Origin: Alphaproteobacteria bacterium
GTDB taxonomy: Bacteria > Pseudomonadota > Alphaproteobacteria > Sphingomonadales > Emcibacteraceae
DNA: 55,788 nucleotides
Assembly (NCBI GenBank): GCA_024280095.1
Contig: JAJRQU010000036.1
Span: 1 to 55,788, forward strand
Direction: 5' to 3'
In this document: in pieces, positions 25,267-34,723 of the stretch
How positions within the stretch are numbered: the stretch's first letter is position 1
How the letters are laid out: each line of letters begins with the position of its first letter
Position numbers and translations under genes: made by a program
Notes under the pieces: generated by a model
The model's input: only the letters and a program-made list of their open reading frames with translations
Told to the model about the DNA's origin: nothing
Database searches by the model: none

Positions 25267-26654
25267 AAATTTTTCCGAATATAGGATTTCAAGGCATCAA
25301 GGTCATGATCAAGATGGTCATATTTTTCTGGTCGTTCGAATAAATCAGCCATATGGGCGGGCAATTGCGGATGTTCTCCGGTCAGTTTTTCCACAGATTC
25401 GGGGAATTTCGCCGGATGGGCCGTGCTTAACATCACCATAGGGGTTGCCTGATCGGCATTTTTCATTGATGCCGCCTTGACGCCAACGGCCGTATGGGGG
25501 TCTATTGTCATGGCAGACTGGTTAAAGACAGCCTTGATGGTGGCCTTGGTTTCTTTTTCGCTAACCTGCTGGGAATCAAAAATATTCTGCGCTTTGCGTA
25601 ATGCGGCCGGGCCCATTGTAAAGCTGCCAGACTGGCTAAGATCATCCATCAAACGGCGGACGTCATCGCCGTTGCCGTCATAGAGATTATAGAGCAGACG
25701 TTCGAAATTACTGGATACCTGAATATCCATGCTCGGGCTGATGGTTGGGCTTACGGTGCCAACGGTATAATCGCCCGTCGTCAAAGCGCGGGTCAATATA
25801 TCATTACGATTCGTGGCCACGATCAATTGCTTGATGGGCAGCCCCATCTGCTGCGCCACATAGCCCGCATAAATATCCCCGAAATTGCCCGTTGGTACCG
25901 AATAAGATATCTCGCGATCCGGCGCACCAAGGGCCACGGCAGAGGTGAAGTAATAGACAGTCTGCGCCATAACCCGGGCCCAGTTAATGCTATTAACCGC
26001 CGATAACGTAATCTCGTCCCGAAAGGGAAGATCATTAAACAAGGCCTTGACCATGGCCTGACAATCATCAAAATTTCCGTCAACTGCCAGATTATAGACA
26101 TTGGGCGATAAGACCGTGGTCATCTGCTTGCGCTGTACGTCCGATACCCGGCCCTTGGGGTGAAGCATAAAAATCTCGGCGCAGGCGCGGTCCCGAATGC
26201 ACTCAATCGCCGCAGAGCCGGTATCGCCGGAGGTGGCACCCACAATGGTGACCTTACGGCCTTGCTTGGTTAAGACGTGATCAAATAAATGACCAAGAAG
26301 CTGCAAAGCCACATCTTTAAAAGCCAACGTCGGGCCATGGAATAATTCCAATATCCACTCATTATGGTCCAATTGCGCCAAGGGCACCACGGCCTTATGA
26401 CGGAATGTGCTATAGGCTTTTGAAATTATTTCTGCGAAATCATCTTCGCTGATACTGCCCCCGCAGACAAATGGCCTCATCACCCGAAAAGCCACATCCT
26501 GATAGGACATGCCGCGAAATGACCGGATGTCGTCATGGCTCAGCTGAGGCATTGTGGCCGGCAAATACAGGCCGCCGTCACGGGCAAGTCCGGTAAGCAG
26601 AACATCTTCAAATCCAAGTTCCGGGGCTTGGCCGCGGCTACTGACGTATTTCAC
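25263..26654 (-). CDS. thrC: Threonine synthase
   Basis: ThrC converts O-phosphohomoserine to threonine with PLP. The PLP lysine is K113 in PTLAFKDVALQ, and the phosphate-binding loop is GATSGDTGSAAIE. The N-terminus KYVSSRGQAPELGFEDVLLT and length of 463 match the longer, fungal/proteobacterial (class II) threonine synthases. It ends in an ATGA overlap with the M16 peptidase gene and starts 95 bp after surf1 in the same direction. Confidence 0.97.
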   Translation of the reverse strand: MKYVSSRGQAPELGFEDVLLTGLARDGGLYLPATMPQLSHDDIRSFRGMSYQDVAFRVMRPFVCGGSISEDDFAEIISKAYSTFRHKAVVPLAQLDHNEWILELFHGPTLAFKDVALQLLGHLFDHVLTKQGRKVTIVGATSGDTGSAAIECIRDRACAEIFMLHPKGRVSDVQRKQMTTVLSPNVYNLAVDGNFDDCQAMVKALFNDLPFRDEITLSAVNSINWARVMAQTVYYFTSAVALGAPDREISYSVPTGNFGDIYAGYVAQQMGLPIKQLIVATNRNDILTRALTTGDYTVGTVSPTISPSMDIQVSSNFERLLYNLYDGNGDDVRRLMDDLSQSGSFTMGPAALRKAQNIFDSQQVSEKETKATIKAVFNQSAMTIDPHTAVGVKAASMKNADQATPMVMLSTAHPAKFPESVEKLTGEHPQLPAHMADLFERPEKYDHLDHDLDALKSYIRKNL

Positions 26655-26749
26655 TCTAAAACCTCTTATGTGTGGCGCATAATGGAAATCTGTTGCGAAT
26701 CATTTTTAATTCGGTGGCAAATCCTATCAGTTTGTCTTGATGATGCAAG

Positions 26750-27445
26750 TCAGAACTGACTTTGATTCTCTTCACGCCGGCGGACATTGAACATGACGTA
26801 AATAACCAGCAATACAATCGCCAAGCCATACCATGTCATGGCATAATCCAGATGATTATTGACAATATTCAACTGACTGCGTTCCCCGATGGGATATTGC
26901 CCCTCATTAGAGGCTTTATCAGCATAGAGAAACATCGGGAATAGCTCCGTCAAATGCTGCGCTTCTTTCATGCCATCCAAGTCTGCATAAAACCACAGGT
27001 TATGTTCAACGTCATTTTCCGGCGCGAAACGTTCCTTTTGCCAGCTCTTGCGCAGCAGTCCGGTAATCTGAACCTCTTCGGAATTAATCGTTTCGGGACG
27101 CGACATCTGTTCTTTCAGATTTTCCGGCACCCAGCCCCGATTAATAATGACAATTTTACGGCCCCCGATGTTATCTTTAAGCATCAATGGCGTGAAGAGA
27201 TCATAACCAGGCCTGCCCGTCGGGCCAGCATTATAAAGCGGCATTTCCCGCATATGCAAAAAACGCCCTGTTACCATCACATGCCGATAAACCCAGTCAT
27301 CCGGGTCTTCCACTGCGGCGGGCAGCGCGGCGGGCGGCAGGCCATAACGCATTTCCAGTTTTTCGATAAGATCCAATTTCCAATTAAGCCTTTCCACCTG
27401 CCAATTACCAAGCAGGCATAGAATGATCAATATGGGAATGGTCAT
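26750..27445 (-). CDS. SURF1-family cytochrome oxidase assembly protein
   Basis: A 231-residue membrane protein needed for heme a insertion in aa3-type oxidases. An N-terminal helix (IPILIILCLLGNWQVERLNWK) is followed by a periplasmic domain with family landmarks GRFLHMREMPLYNAGPTGRPGYDLFTPL and VIINRGWVPENLK, then the C-terminal helix YAMTWYGLAIVLLVIYVMF and a short tail. The start could lie a few residues upstream, because the hydrophobic segment begins immediately. It is part of the cta operon, 34 bp after DUF983. Confidence 0.92.
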   Translation of the reverse strand: MTIPILIILCLLGNWQVERLNWKLDLIEKLEMRYGLPPAALPAAVEDPDDWVYRHVMVTGRFLHMREMPLYNAGPTGRPGYDLFTPLMLKDNIGGRKIVIINRGWVPENLKEQMSRPETINSEEVQITGLLRKSWQKERFAPENDVEHNLWFYADLDGMKEAQHLTELFPMFLYADKASNEGQYPIGERSQLNIVNNHLDYAMTWYGLAIVLLVIYVMFNVRRREENQSQF

Positions 27446-27479
27446 GATGGTTGGCCAAAAACGCGGCTTGAATTGATAC

Positions 27480-27860
27480 TTAGTGATCGAGCTTACCTTC
27501 CTCTGCCTTGAAATGATATTGCAGCGCCACCATAAGCGCTTTGGCCGGACGCATCAACAATAATGAACCCCCGACAATAGAAGGGAACCAAAGCAGAAAA
27601 TGGAGCCATAACGGGGGGTGGAATTTCACCTCTACGATAAGCGCAAGACCAACAATAAGAAGCCCGAGAAACATAACGATAAACGGCGCGGGGCCATCAC
27701 CAGCATCAAAAATGCCATAATCCAATTCACAGTTCGAACATTTATCTTTAAAGGTCAGAAAACCAGTATATAATTTTCCAACCCCGCACTTTGGACAAAC
27801 GCACAACAGCCCCGCCCGAAGGGGCGAGACTGTTTTATTTTCAGATGCGTTTTTCACCAA
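27480..27860 (-). CDS. DUF983 membrane protein with zinc-ribbon-like N-terminus
   Basis: A 126-residue protein: two CxxC pairs (CVCPKCGVGKLY and KCSNCELDYG) form a probable metal knuckle, followed by two membrane helices (PFIVMFLGLLIVGLALIV and LWLHFLLWFPSIVGG). This is the DUF983 pattern, almost always encoded between coxIII and surf1 in alphaproteobacteria, hence a likely oxidase-assembly role; its biochemistry is not established. Only 8 bp separate it from ctaE. Confidence 0.9.
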   Translation of the reverse strand: MVKNASENKTVSPLRAGLLCVCPKCGVGKLYTGFLTFKDKCSNCELDYGIFDAGDGPAPFIVMFLGLLIVGLALIVEVKFHPPLWLHFLLWFPSIVGGSLLLMRPAKALMVALQYHFKAEEGKLDH

Positions 27861-27868
27861 ACATCCAG

Positions 27869-28708
27869 TTAATGTGCGCCGACTATCCCCGCGCCGCCCA
27901 CATAGATGCTGACGAATAATACCAGCCAGACAACATCAACAAAATGCCAATACCAAGCGGCAGCTTCAAAACCAAAATGATGCTTAGGTGTAAAATGCCC
28001 TTTCATTGCCCGGAATAAACATACCATAAGGAAAATGGTTCCGATCAGAACATGCGCCCCGTGAAAACCGGTTGCCATATAGAATGTGGAACTATAGATA
28101 TTCGCATCAAAGGCAAAGGTTGCAATAGAATATTCATAAATCTGAATGCCCGTAAAGGCGGCCCCAAGCAGGATCGTAAAGATCAACATATTGATGAATG
28201 TTTTACGGTCGCCTTCTTGCAAAGCATGATGCGCCCATGTCGCTGTCGTACCGGAGGTGAGCAAAATAAGCGTATTCACCAGCGGCAAATGCCAGGGATC
28301 AAGCGTTTGAATATCCTGAGGCGGCCAAACGGCACCGATGGCTTCTGTTGGAAAGATACTGGCATTAAAATAGGCCCAGAACCATGCCACAAAGAACATT
28401 ACCTCCGATATAATAAACAGGAACATACCGTACCTCAGTCCAAGCTGCACGATCGGGGTATGATGCCCCTCATGTTCGCCCTCTTTGATCACATCTGCCC
28501 ACCAGCTATAAGCGCCAAACAGAACGATGAAGGTGCCAACATAGAATACCACGCTGTATGATCCGGGCATGCTCGCCAATAACGGCAGCTCGTGCATATA
28601 TTTAACCGCACCAACGGCCATAAGAAAAGCGCCAACGGCACAGACTATGGGCCATGGGCTTGGGTCTACGAGATGATAATCATGTTCTGGTGCATGCGAA
28701 TCTGACAT
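27869..28708 (-). CDS. ctaE: Cytochrome c oxidase subunit III
   Basis: A 279-residue membrane subunit of the aa3-type terminal oxidase with seven predicted helices. Seen: HDYHLVDPSPWPIVCAVGAF, the EGEHEGHHTPIVQLGLRYGM loop, MFFVAWFWAYFNAS, and the C-terminal FHGAHVLIGTIFLMVC and WYWHFVDVVWLVLF. Subunit III stabilises the catalytic core. It is 90 bp after ctaG and followed by DUF983 and surf1. Confidence 0.97.
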   Translation of the reverse strand: MSDSHAPEHDYHLVDPSPWPIVCAVGAFLMAVGAVKYMHELPLLASMPGSYSVVFYVGTFIVLFGAYSWWADVIKEGEHEGHHTPIVQLGLRYGMFLFIISEVMFFVAWFWAYFNASIFPTEAIGAVWPPQDIQTLDPWHLPLVNTLILLTSGTTATWAHHALQEGDRKTFINMLIFTILLGAAFTGIQIYEYSIATFAFDANIYSSTFYMATGFHGAHVLIGTIFLMVCLFRAMKGHFTPKHHFGFEAAAWYWHFVDVVWLVLFVSIYVGGAGIVGAH

Positions 28709-28798
28709 TTTGATTCCTTACTTAACCGTTGTTATTAAAGTTACTTGAGCCATATGTTGTTTTCAGGCATTACCCTATGGGCAACATAGTCTCTCCCA

Positions 28799-29347
28799 TT
28801 AGTTTTCCGGTGCCTTGAAAAAAGTATAGGAAAGGGTAATTTCCTTCACTTCTTTCAAATGTTTGTCATTGGCTATTTCCGGATCAATGAAGAAAGTGAT
28901 TGGCATATCCACTTCTTCGCCCGGAGCCAATGTTTGCTCTGTGAAACAGAAACATTCAATTTTGCTAAAATAAATACCGGCCTTAAATGGTGTCACGTTA
29001 AAGGTCGCCGTACCGGTAATTGTTTCCGTACTGTTATTGATGGCCTTATAAAAAACAAGGGCCTCTTCCCCGATTTTTACTTTGACTGACCGCTGAACAG
29101 GTTTGAAATACCACGGCAATTTGTTATTAACATCCGAATTAAATCTTACGGTCATATCGCGCATCAGGATATTGCCACTAGAAGCTTCTGCCTGCTGCGT
29201 CGTGCCGCCAAAACCTGTGACCTGACAAAATAACTTATAGAGCGGCACAGATGCCGCCACTAATGCAAACATAGCCGCAAGTACGCCCAGTAAAATAATC
29301 GCGGTCTTTTTATTGCTCGCCGTATGAGGGGGCACATATGCCGTCAT
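28799..29347 (-). CDS. ctaG: Cytochrome c oxidase assembly protein CtaG (Cox11)
   Basis: Cox11/CtaG delivers copper to the CuB site of subunit I. The 182-residue protein has one N-terminal membrane helix (about 15-38), C41 just after it, and the copper motif C132-F-C134 in KIECFCFTEQ, followed by the PITFFIDPE segment. All fit the Cox11 family. It lies 6 bp after the 39-residue gene in the operon. Confidence 0.96.
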   Translation of the reverse strand: MTAYVPPHTASNKKTAIILLGVLAAMFALVAASVPLYKLFCQVTGFGGTTQQAEASSGNILMRDMTVRFNSDVNNKLPWYFKPVQRSVKVKIGEEALVFYKAINNSTETITGTATFNVTPFKAGIYFSKIECFCFTEQTLAPGEEVDMPITFFIDPEIANDKHLKEVKEITLSYTFFKAPEN

Positions 29348-29353
29348 AATGGG

Positions 29354-29473
29354 TTAAATCACATTCATTTTTGCAAGAGTAACGAAGAAAAACAAGGCTA
29401 CTAAAGCCAATAAAATTCCGCCCAAAGCGTAATTCCGGCCGGCACGTTTTTTATGTTCTTCATGTAATGGCAT
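29354..29473 (-). CDS. 39-residue cytochrome oxidase operon membrane protein (CoxF-like)
   Basis: A tiny protein, MPLHEEHKKRAGRNYALGG followed by one membrane helix (ILLALVALFFFVTLAKMNVI). Small basic single-helix proteins of this kind sit between ctaB and ctaG in many alphaproteobacteria and are taken as oxidase assembly factors. The frame is open further upstream, but that part overlaps ctaB. The ATG at 29473 overlaps the ctaB stop in TAATG, so it is probably translated by coupling. Function is from position only. Confidence 0.8.
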   Translation of the reverse strand: MPLHEEHKKRAGRNYALGGILLALVALFFFVTLAKMNVI

Positions 29474-30387
29474 TAGATCATCCTTCCGATCAATACTTCC
29501 CCGCCCATCACCGCGAATAAAGAAAACAGATAGAAAATCGAATAGAAGAATGTTTTCTTCGCTGTTTTTACGTCTTTTTTCAAGGTTAACGATAGAGAAA
29601 GATAAATAAATATAGCCCCAAGACCAATCGCCGTCATCGCATAGACAGGGCCGGCAAAACCCATGAACCACGGCAAAACCGAAACAGGCACCATAAGCAG
29701 CGTATAAATTAAAATCTGTTTTCTGGTTTCTGCTTCACCGGCAACCACCGGCAACATCGGGATACCCGCAGCCTTGTAGTCTTTACAGGAAAACAAGGCT
29801 AACGCCCAGAAATGGGGCGGGGTCCACATGAAAATCAAGCCAAACAGAACAATGGCTTCAATAGTAACATCCCCCGTGACGGCCGCCCAGGCAATCATCG
29901 GCGGAAAGGCCCCCGCAGCCCCGCCAATAACAATATTCATGGGGGTGCGGCGTTTGAGCCAAACGGTATAAACCACCACGTAAAACAAAATTGTCATCAA
30001 AAGCAATGCACCGGCAACATAATTTACCGAAAGCCCCATCATCAAAACAGAGGCCGTGGATAACGCAACCCCGAAATGAAGGGCCGTCTGGCGATCCATA
30101 CGCCCCGATGGAATCGGACGATCCGCTGTCCGTTTCATGAGGGCATCAAGGTCGGCTTCATACCACATATTCAAACAGCCCGCAGCCCCCGCACCAACCG
30201 CAATACAAAGAATAGCCGTAAAGGCAATCACCGGGTGAATATCCCCCGGGGCCATTATCATACCGACCACGGCGGTAAAAATAACCAGAGACATCACGCG
30301 TGGCTTCAAAAGCGCAAAAAAATCACCCGCGCCGGGAAGATAGTCTTCTCGGGTATTTTGACCTAATGTCGGGGCACCTGTCTGCAT
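29473..30387 (-). CDS. ctaB: Protoheme IX farnesyltransferase (heme O synthase)
   Basis: CtaB converts heme B to heme O, a precursor of the heme A used by the oxidase. This UbiA-superfamily protein of 304 residues has the first Asp-rich motif NMWYEADLDALMKRTADRPI and the second region KDYKAAGIPMLPVVAGE, with about nine membrane helices. It begins with LLKPRVMSLVIFTAVVGM, typical of the family. It follows ctaD by 77 bp. The stop codon overlaps the next gene start (TAATG). I see no heme A synthase in the window. Confidence 0.97.
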   Translation of the reverse strand: MQTGAPTLGQNTREDYLPGAGDFFALLKPRVMSLVIFTAVVGMIMAPGDIHPVIAFTAILCIAVGAGAAGCLNMWYEADLDALMKRTADRPIPSGRMDRQTALHFGVALSTASVLMMGLSVNYVAGALLLMTILFYVVVYTVWLKRRTPMNIVIGGAAGAFPPMIAWAAVTGDVTIEAIVLFGLIFMWTPPHFWALALFSCKDYKAAGIPMLPVVAGEAETRKQILIYTLLMVPVSVLPWFMGFAGPVYAMTAIGLGAIFIYLSLSLTLKKDVKTAKKTFFYSIFYLFSLFAVMGGEVLIGRMI

Positions 30388-30464
30388 ATTCAGCCTTAAA
30401 ACTCAATAGAATGAAAATCTTTGCGAACCGGGCCCTTTCATAAAGCCCGGTTCACGTTAAAAAT

Positions 30465-32072
30465 TTATTTAATACGCGGCAGTTCGTTGAACTGATGGAA
30501 GGGCGGCGGTGAGGACAATGTCCATTCAAGCGTCGTCGCGCCTTCGCCCCATTGATTATCACCCACCCGTTCTTTTGAACGCAGCGTCATATAAACACCA
30601 ACCAGAAAGACCAATGTACCAAAGCCTGTGATCATATAGCCCACTGTCGATACATAGTTCCAAAGATGATACGCATCAGGATAATCCGGAATACGGCGCG
30701 GCATGCCGGCCAGACCCAAGAAATGCTGAGGGAAGAAAATCACATTCACCCCAACAAATGTCACCCAGAAATGTAATTTACTTATGAATTGCGGATAAGG
30801 CTTGCCGCTCATTTTTCCAATCCAGTAATACCAGCCCGCGAATATGGAGAATAAAGCCCCCATAGACATGGTATAATGGAAATGGGCCACCACATAATAT
30901 GTATCATGCATGGCCGTATCAACCCCCGCATTCGCCAGCACCACACCGGTCACGCCGCCAATGGTAAACAGGAATATCATGCCAAGCGCAAACAGCATGG
31001 GGGTTTCAAATTTGATAGAGCCGCCCCACATGGTCGCAAGCCACGAAAATATTTTAATGCCGGTTGGCACAGCGATCACCAAGGTCGCTGCGGTGAAGTA
31101 AGCCTTGGTATCCACATCCATACCCACGGTATACATATGATGCGCCCAGACAACAAAACCAACGACCCCGATGGCAACCATGGCATAAGCCATCCCCAGA
31201 TAACCAAAAATCGGCTTGCGTGAGAAAGTGGAAATAATATGACTGACCAATCCAAAGCCCGGAAGGATCAGAACATAAACTTCCGGATGGCCAAAGAACC
31301 AGAATAAATGCTGATAGAGCAGCGGATCGCCGCCGCCCGCCGCATCAAAGAAATAAGTATCAAAGTTACGATCCGTTAACAACATCGTAATGGCCCCGGC
31401 GAAAACAGGCAAGGACAACAATAATAGAAAAACCGTAACCAGAATTGACCAAACGAACAAAGGCATCTTATGCAATGTCATCCCCGGCGCACGCATGTTG
31501 AAAATTGTGCAAATAAAGTTGATCGCGCCCAAAATGGACGACGCCCCGGCCAAATGCAGGGAGAAAATGGCCAGATCAACCGCAGGGCCGCCATGACCGG
31601 ACGTGGAAAGCGGTGCATAGACCGTCCATCCGGTACCAACGCCCGGATATGTAGCCCCTTCAACAAAAATAGAGATTACCAACAGGGAGATCGCCGCAGG
31701 CAACAGCCAAAAGCTGATGTTATTCATACGCGGAAAGGCCATGTCCGGCGCGCCAATCATAATGGGTACGAACCAATTGCCAAAACCGCCAATCAAGGCG
31801 GGCATAACCATAAAGAAAACCATGATCAAGCCATGACCTGTGGTCAATACATTAAAGAAATGCTTGGCCGCTTCCACATCGCCGCCGGTGAAGTTGGTTA
31901 AAAAATCAATACCAGGCTCCATCAATTCGCCGCGCATAAGGCCTGACATGGCCCCACCGATAATACCGGCCAATATTGCAAAGATAAGATACATCGTACC
32001 AATATCTTTATGATTTGTTGAAAGTACCCAACGGCGCCAGCCTGTTGGAATGCCGTGTGCTTCGCTGCCCAT
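30465..32072 (-). CDS. ctaD: Cytochrome c oxidase subunit I (aa3-type, A1 subfamily)
   Basis: The catalytic subunit, 535 residues and 12 helices. Heme a ligand H80 is in [11 protein letters not shown]. The CuB and cross-linked Tyr site is [15 protein letters not shown] (H262, Y266) with E264, the D-channel Glu of A1-type oxidases. K-channel segment [18 protein letters not shown] and the heme ligands in [17 protein letters not shown] are present. It lies between ctaC and ctaB; 12 bp separate it from ctaC. Confidence 0.98.
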   Translation of the reverse strand: MGSEAHGIPTGWRRWVLSTNHKDIGTMYLIFAILAGIIGGAMSGLMRGELMEPGIDFLTNFTGGDVEAAKHFFNVLTTGHGLIMVFFMVMPALIGGFGNWFVPIMIGAPDMAFPRMNNISFWLLPAAISLLVISIFVEGATYPGVGTGWTVYAPLSTSGHGGPAVDLAIFSLHLAGASSILGAINFICTIFNMRAPGMTLHKMPLFVWSILVTVFLLLLSLPVFAGAITMLLTDRNFDTYFFDAAGGGDPLLYQHLFWFFGHPEVYVLILPGFGLVSHIISTFSRKPIFGYLGMAYAMVAIGVVGFVVWAHHMYTVGMDVDTKAYFTAATLVIAVPTGIKIFSWLATMWGGSIKFETPMLFALGMIFLFTIGGVTGVVLANAGVDTAMHDTYYVVAHFHYTMSMGALFSIFAGWYYWIGKMSGKPYPQFISKLHFWVTFVGVNVIFFPQHFLGLAGMPRRIPDYPDAYHLWNYVSTVGYMITGFGTLVFLVGVYMTLRSKERVGDNQWGEGATTLEWTLSSPPPFHQFNELPRIK

Positions 32073-32084
32073 TATACAGGTTCC

Positions 32085-32942
32085 TTACTGCTGAGCCGGT
32101 AGCGTTGAGGCTACCCGCGTCAGATTATCTGTTTCATTCGTTGCATATTCTTCTCGTGCCATTGCGATCCAGGCGTTATATTTCTCTTCAGAAACCACCT
32201 CGACCATTATCGGCATGAAACCATGGTCTTTGCCGCAAAGTTCAGAACATTGGCCATAATACATGCCTTCACGCTCTGCCTTGAACCAGGTTTCATTCAA
32301 CTTGCCCGGCACCGCATCAATTTTCACCCCAAAAGCCGGAATGGCCCAGGCATGAATAACATCGCCCGCCGTAATGATCATCCGCACCGTTTTGTTCACC
32401 GGCACCACCATATGGGTATCCGTGCCAAGCAACCGAGGATGCCCGGCTGCGGCGGCCTCTTCATCGCTTAACATGGTCGCATCAAAAGAAAAATCATCAT
32501 GATCCGGATATTCATAGGACCAATACCATTGATGACCAATGGCCTTTACCGTCAGATCTGCCTCTGGAATAACGTCCGTGAGGTACAACAACCTGAAAGA
32601 AGGCACCGCAATGATCAGCAATATGACGATTGGCAATATGGTCCAGACGACTTCCAATCCCGTATGATGGGTTGTCTTTGATGGTATCGGATTTGCCTTG
32701 GCATTAAATTTTATAAAGATGTAAATCATCACAAACATCACAAATAAGGTTATCGCGATACACATGATTAACAAGCCATTATGGAATGAAACAATGTCGC
32801 GCATGACCTCTGTTGCAGGTTCCATGAAACCCAGCTGATCGGGTTTGGCTTTATAGATACCATCGGCCAGAGCAGCTGCGCCGCCGAATAGAAGAGTGAC
32901 CAGAAATACAGCCACGGTACTTAATATTTTATTGAGAGACAT
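32085..32942 (-). CDS. ctaC: Cytochrome c oxidase subunit II
   Basis: The CuA-bearing subunit that takes electrons from cytochrome c. It has a signal or first hydrophobic segment (1-26), two membrane helices (about 55-80 and 97-118), and a periplasmic cupredoxin domain with all CuA ligands: H197, C232, E234, C236, H240 and M243 (CSELCGKDHGFM). There is no fused cytochrome c domain at 285 residues. It is the first gene of the oxidase operon, and its upstream region contains two FNR/FixK-like boxes. Confidence 0.98.
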   Translation of the reverse strand: MSLNKILSTVAVFLVTLLFGGAAALADGIYKAKPDQLGFMEPATEVMRDIVSFHNGLLIMCIAITLFVMFVMIYIFIKFNAKANPIPSKTTHHTGLEVVWTILPIVILLIIAVPSFRLLYLTDVIPEADLTVKAIGHQWYWSYEYPDHDDFSFDATMLSDEEAAAAGHPRLLGTDTHMVVPVNKTVRMIITAGDVIHAWAIPAFGVKIDAVPGKLNETWFKAEREGMYYGQCSELCGKDHGFMPIMVEVVSEEKYNAWIAMAREEYATNETDNLTRVASTLPAQQ

Positions 32943-33073
32943 AATTCGTCCTACCCCTTAAATCCACAAATGAATTAAGAAACAATCGCATATCCGAATG
33001 ATATAAAATTTCTGGCCCCACCCCGAAAAATACCCTAGAAAAAACGACGATTTCGAATCTTATAACTATAAAA

Positions 33074-33087
33074 TTGATCTAGCTCAA
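33074..33087. promoter_or_regulatory. FNR/FixK-type box 1
   Basis: TTGAT-CTAG-CTCAA matches the FNR/FixK consensus TTGAT-N4-ATCAA at 9 of 10 defined positions. It lies 132 bp upstream of ctaC and 185 bp upstream of tldD. The 329-bp divergent spacer (32943-33271) otherwise holds a short GTTCTT/AAGAAC inverted repeat (33195-33212) and no gene. Confidence 0.55.
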
Positions 33088-33121
33088 GAAACTATTATCA
33101 ATTTCATTTATATGATTAGCA

Positions 33122-33135
33122 TTGACATAAATCAA
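33122..33135. promoter_or_regulatory. FNR/FixK-type box 2
   Basis: TTGAC-ATAA-ATCAA also matches TTGAT-N4-ATCAA at 9 of 10 positions. It starts 48 bp after the start of box 1. Two such sites in one spacer support oxygen-dependent control of the aa3 oxidase operon, tldD or both; the direction of regulation cannot be told. Confidence 0.5.
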
Positions 33136-33271
33136 TGCGTTTATTTGCAATGGCTTACAGCCTTGTTTTTTTTACGGTTCCTCGAAGAAAACCTGTTCTT
33201 GCAAATAAGAACCTGCCTCGTTTATAGTTAAGATCACAGGAAATTATAAAAATTACGGGTATGTTGATAGT

Positions 33272-34723
33272 ATGACAAACGATAACACATCAGATTCACT
33301 TTTTTTTTCAGATACAGGTTTTGCTTCAGATTCGGGCCTTGATAGCGTTCGCACCCAACGCCTCGTTGACGAGGCTCTTCATGGCATGGATGACGGGGAA
33401 CTTTATCTTCAATATGCCCAATCCGAGAGTTTTTCCTTTGATGATGGCCGTTTGAAATCTGCGGCCTATGATACCACTAAGGGATTTGGTCTGCGGTCTG
33501 TTCAGGGCGAGGTCAGCGGCTATGCCCATTCATCTGAATTGAGCGAAGATGCGCTGCGGCGCGCCAAGGATACGGTTCAGTCCATAAAATCGGGCAAGGG
33601 TGCTACCCTCGCCATTCACCCCAAAGGCACCAATGAAAAGCTTTATTCCGAAGAAAACCCCCTGCTCGGCATGGCATTCAAGGATAAAATCAGCCTGCTG
33701 GAAGAGATTGACGCCTATGCCCGCGCCCGCGATCCAAAAGTCTGTCAGGTCAGTGGCTCCATCAGCGGCGAATGGCAAACCATTGAAATCATCCGCCCCG
33801 GCGGTCACCGCGTGCGTGACATCCGCCCCTTGGTTCGCCTTAATGTGAGCGTTGTGGTCAAGGACGGCGACCGTATGGAAAGCGGTTATCAGGGGGCCGG
33901 CGGCAGATATGAATATTCCGAGCTTCTCACGGAAGAAAACTGGAAGGGGCAAGTGGATGAAGCCCTCAGGCAAGCCATGGTTAATCTGGAGAGCATCGCC
34001 GCCCCGGCGGGGGAAATGGACGTGGTGCTTGGCCCCGGCTGGCCCGGCGTTTTGCTTCATGAAGCCATTGGTCATGGATTGGAAGGCGATTTCAACCGCA
34101 AGGGCACCTCGGCCTTTGCCGGATTATTGGGGCAGAAGATCGCGGCCAAGGGCGTCACTATTGTGGATAATGGCACCCTTGAAAATCGGCGCGGCAGCCT
34201 GACCTTCGATGATGAAGGCACCCCGACCAATTGCACCACCCTGATCGAGGATGGTATTCTGGTGGGCTATATGCAGGATCGGATGAATGCCCGCCTGATG
34301 GGGGTGGAAGCCACGGGCAATGGCCGGCGTCAAAGCTATGCCCATCAACCCATGCCGCGCATGACCAATACCTATATGCTCGCCGGCAAGCAAGACCCCG
34401 CTGAAATCCTCGAAGGGGTCAAAGACGGGCTTTATGCCGTTAATTTCGGCGGCGGTCAGGTGGATATCACCAATGGAAAATTCGTCTTTAGCTGCACCGA
34501 AGCCTATCTGGTCAAGGATGGTAAAATCGGCGCGCCGGTCAAGGGCGCGACCCTGATCGGCAACGGCGCGGATGTTTTAACCAAGGTATCCGCCATCGGC
34601 AATGATCTGGAACTGGACAGCGGCGTTGGTATTTGCGGCAAGGCCGGACAAAGCGTCCCCGTTGGTGTCGGTCAACCCACTTTAAGAATAGACGGACTGA
34701 CCGTAGGAGGCACCGATGGCTGA
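33272..34723 (+). CDS. tldD: Metalloprotease TldD
   Basis: TldD works with TldE (PmbA) as a zinc protease that degrades unfolded or modified peptides, such as antitoxins and RiPP precursors. The active motif HEAIGHGLEGD is at 263-273, and the C-terminal metal-site segment VDITNGKFVFSCTEAYLVKDGK is intact. The 483-residue length is usual. No pmbA is in the window. It overlaps the PPOX-fold gene by 8 bp. Divergent from ctaC, the pairing of tldD with cox genes is common in alphaproteobacteria. Confidence 0.97.
   Translation: MTNDNTSDSLFFSDTGFASDSGLDSVRTQRLVDEALHGMDDGELYLQYAQSESFSFDDGRLKSAAYDTTKGFGLRSVQGEVSGYAHSSELSEDALRRAKDTVQSIKSGKGATLAIHPKGTNEKLYSEENPLLGMAFKDKISLLEEIDAYARARDPKVCQVSGSISGEWQTIEIIRPGGHRVRDIRPLVRLNVSVVVKDGDRMESGYQGAGGRYEYSELLTEENWKGQVDEALRQAMVNLESIAAPAGEMDVVLGPGWPGVLLHEAIGHGLEGDFNRKGTSAFAGLLGQKIAAKGVTIVDNGTLENRRGSLTFDDEGTPTNCTTLIEDGILVGYMQDRMNARLMGVEATGNGRRQSYAHQPMPRMTNTYMLAGKQDPAEILEGVKDGLYAVNFGGGQVDITNGKFVFSCTEAYLVKDGKIGAPVKGATLIGNGADVLTKVSAIGNDLELDSGVGICGKAGQSVPVGVGQPTLRIDGLTVGGTDG

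Noticed and set aside
29474-29671. Upstream extension of the 39-residue oxidase-operon protein
   Set aside because: It overlaps ctaB coding sequence out of frame; the TAATG-coupled start gives the family-like short protein.
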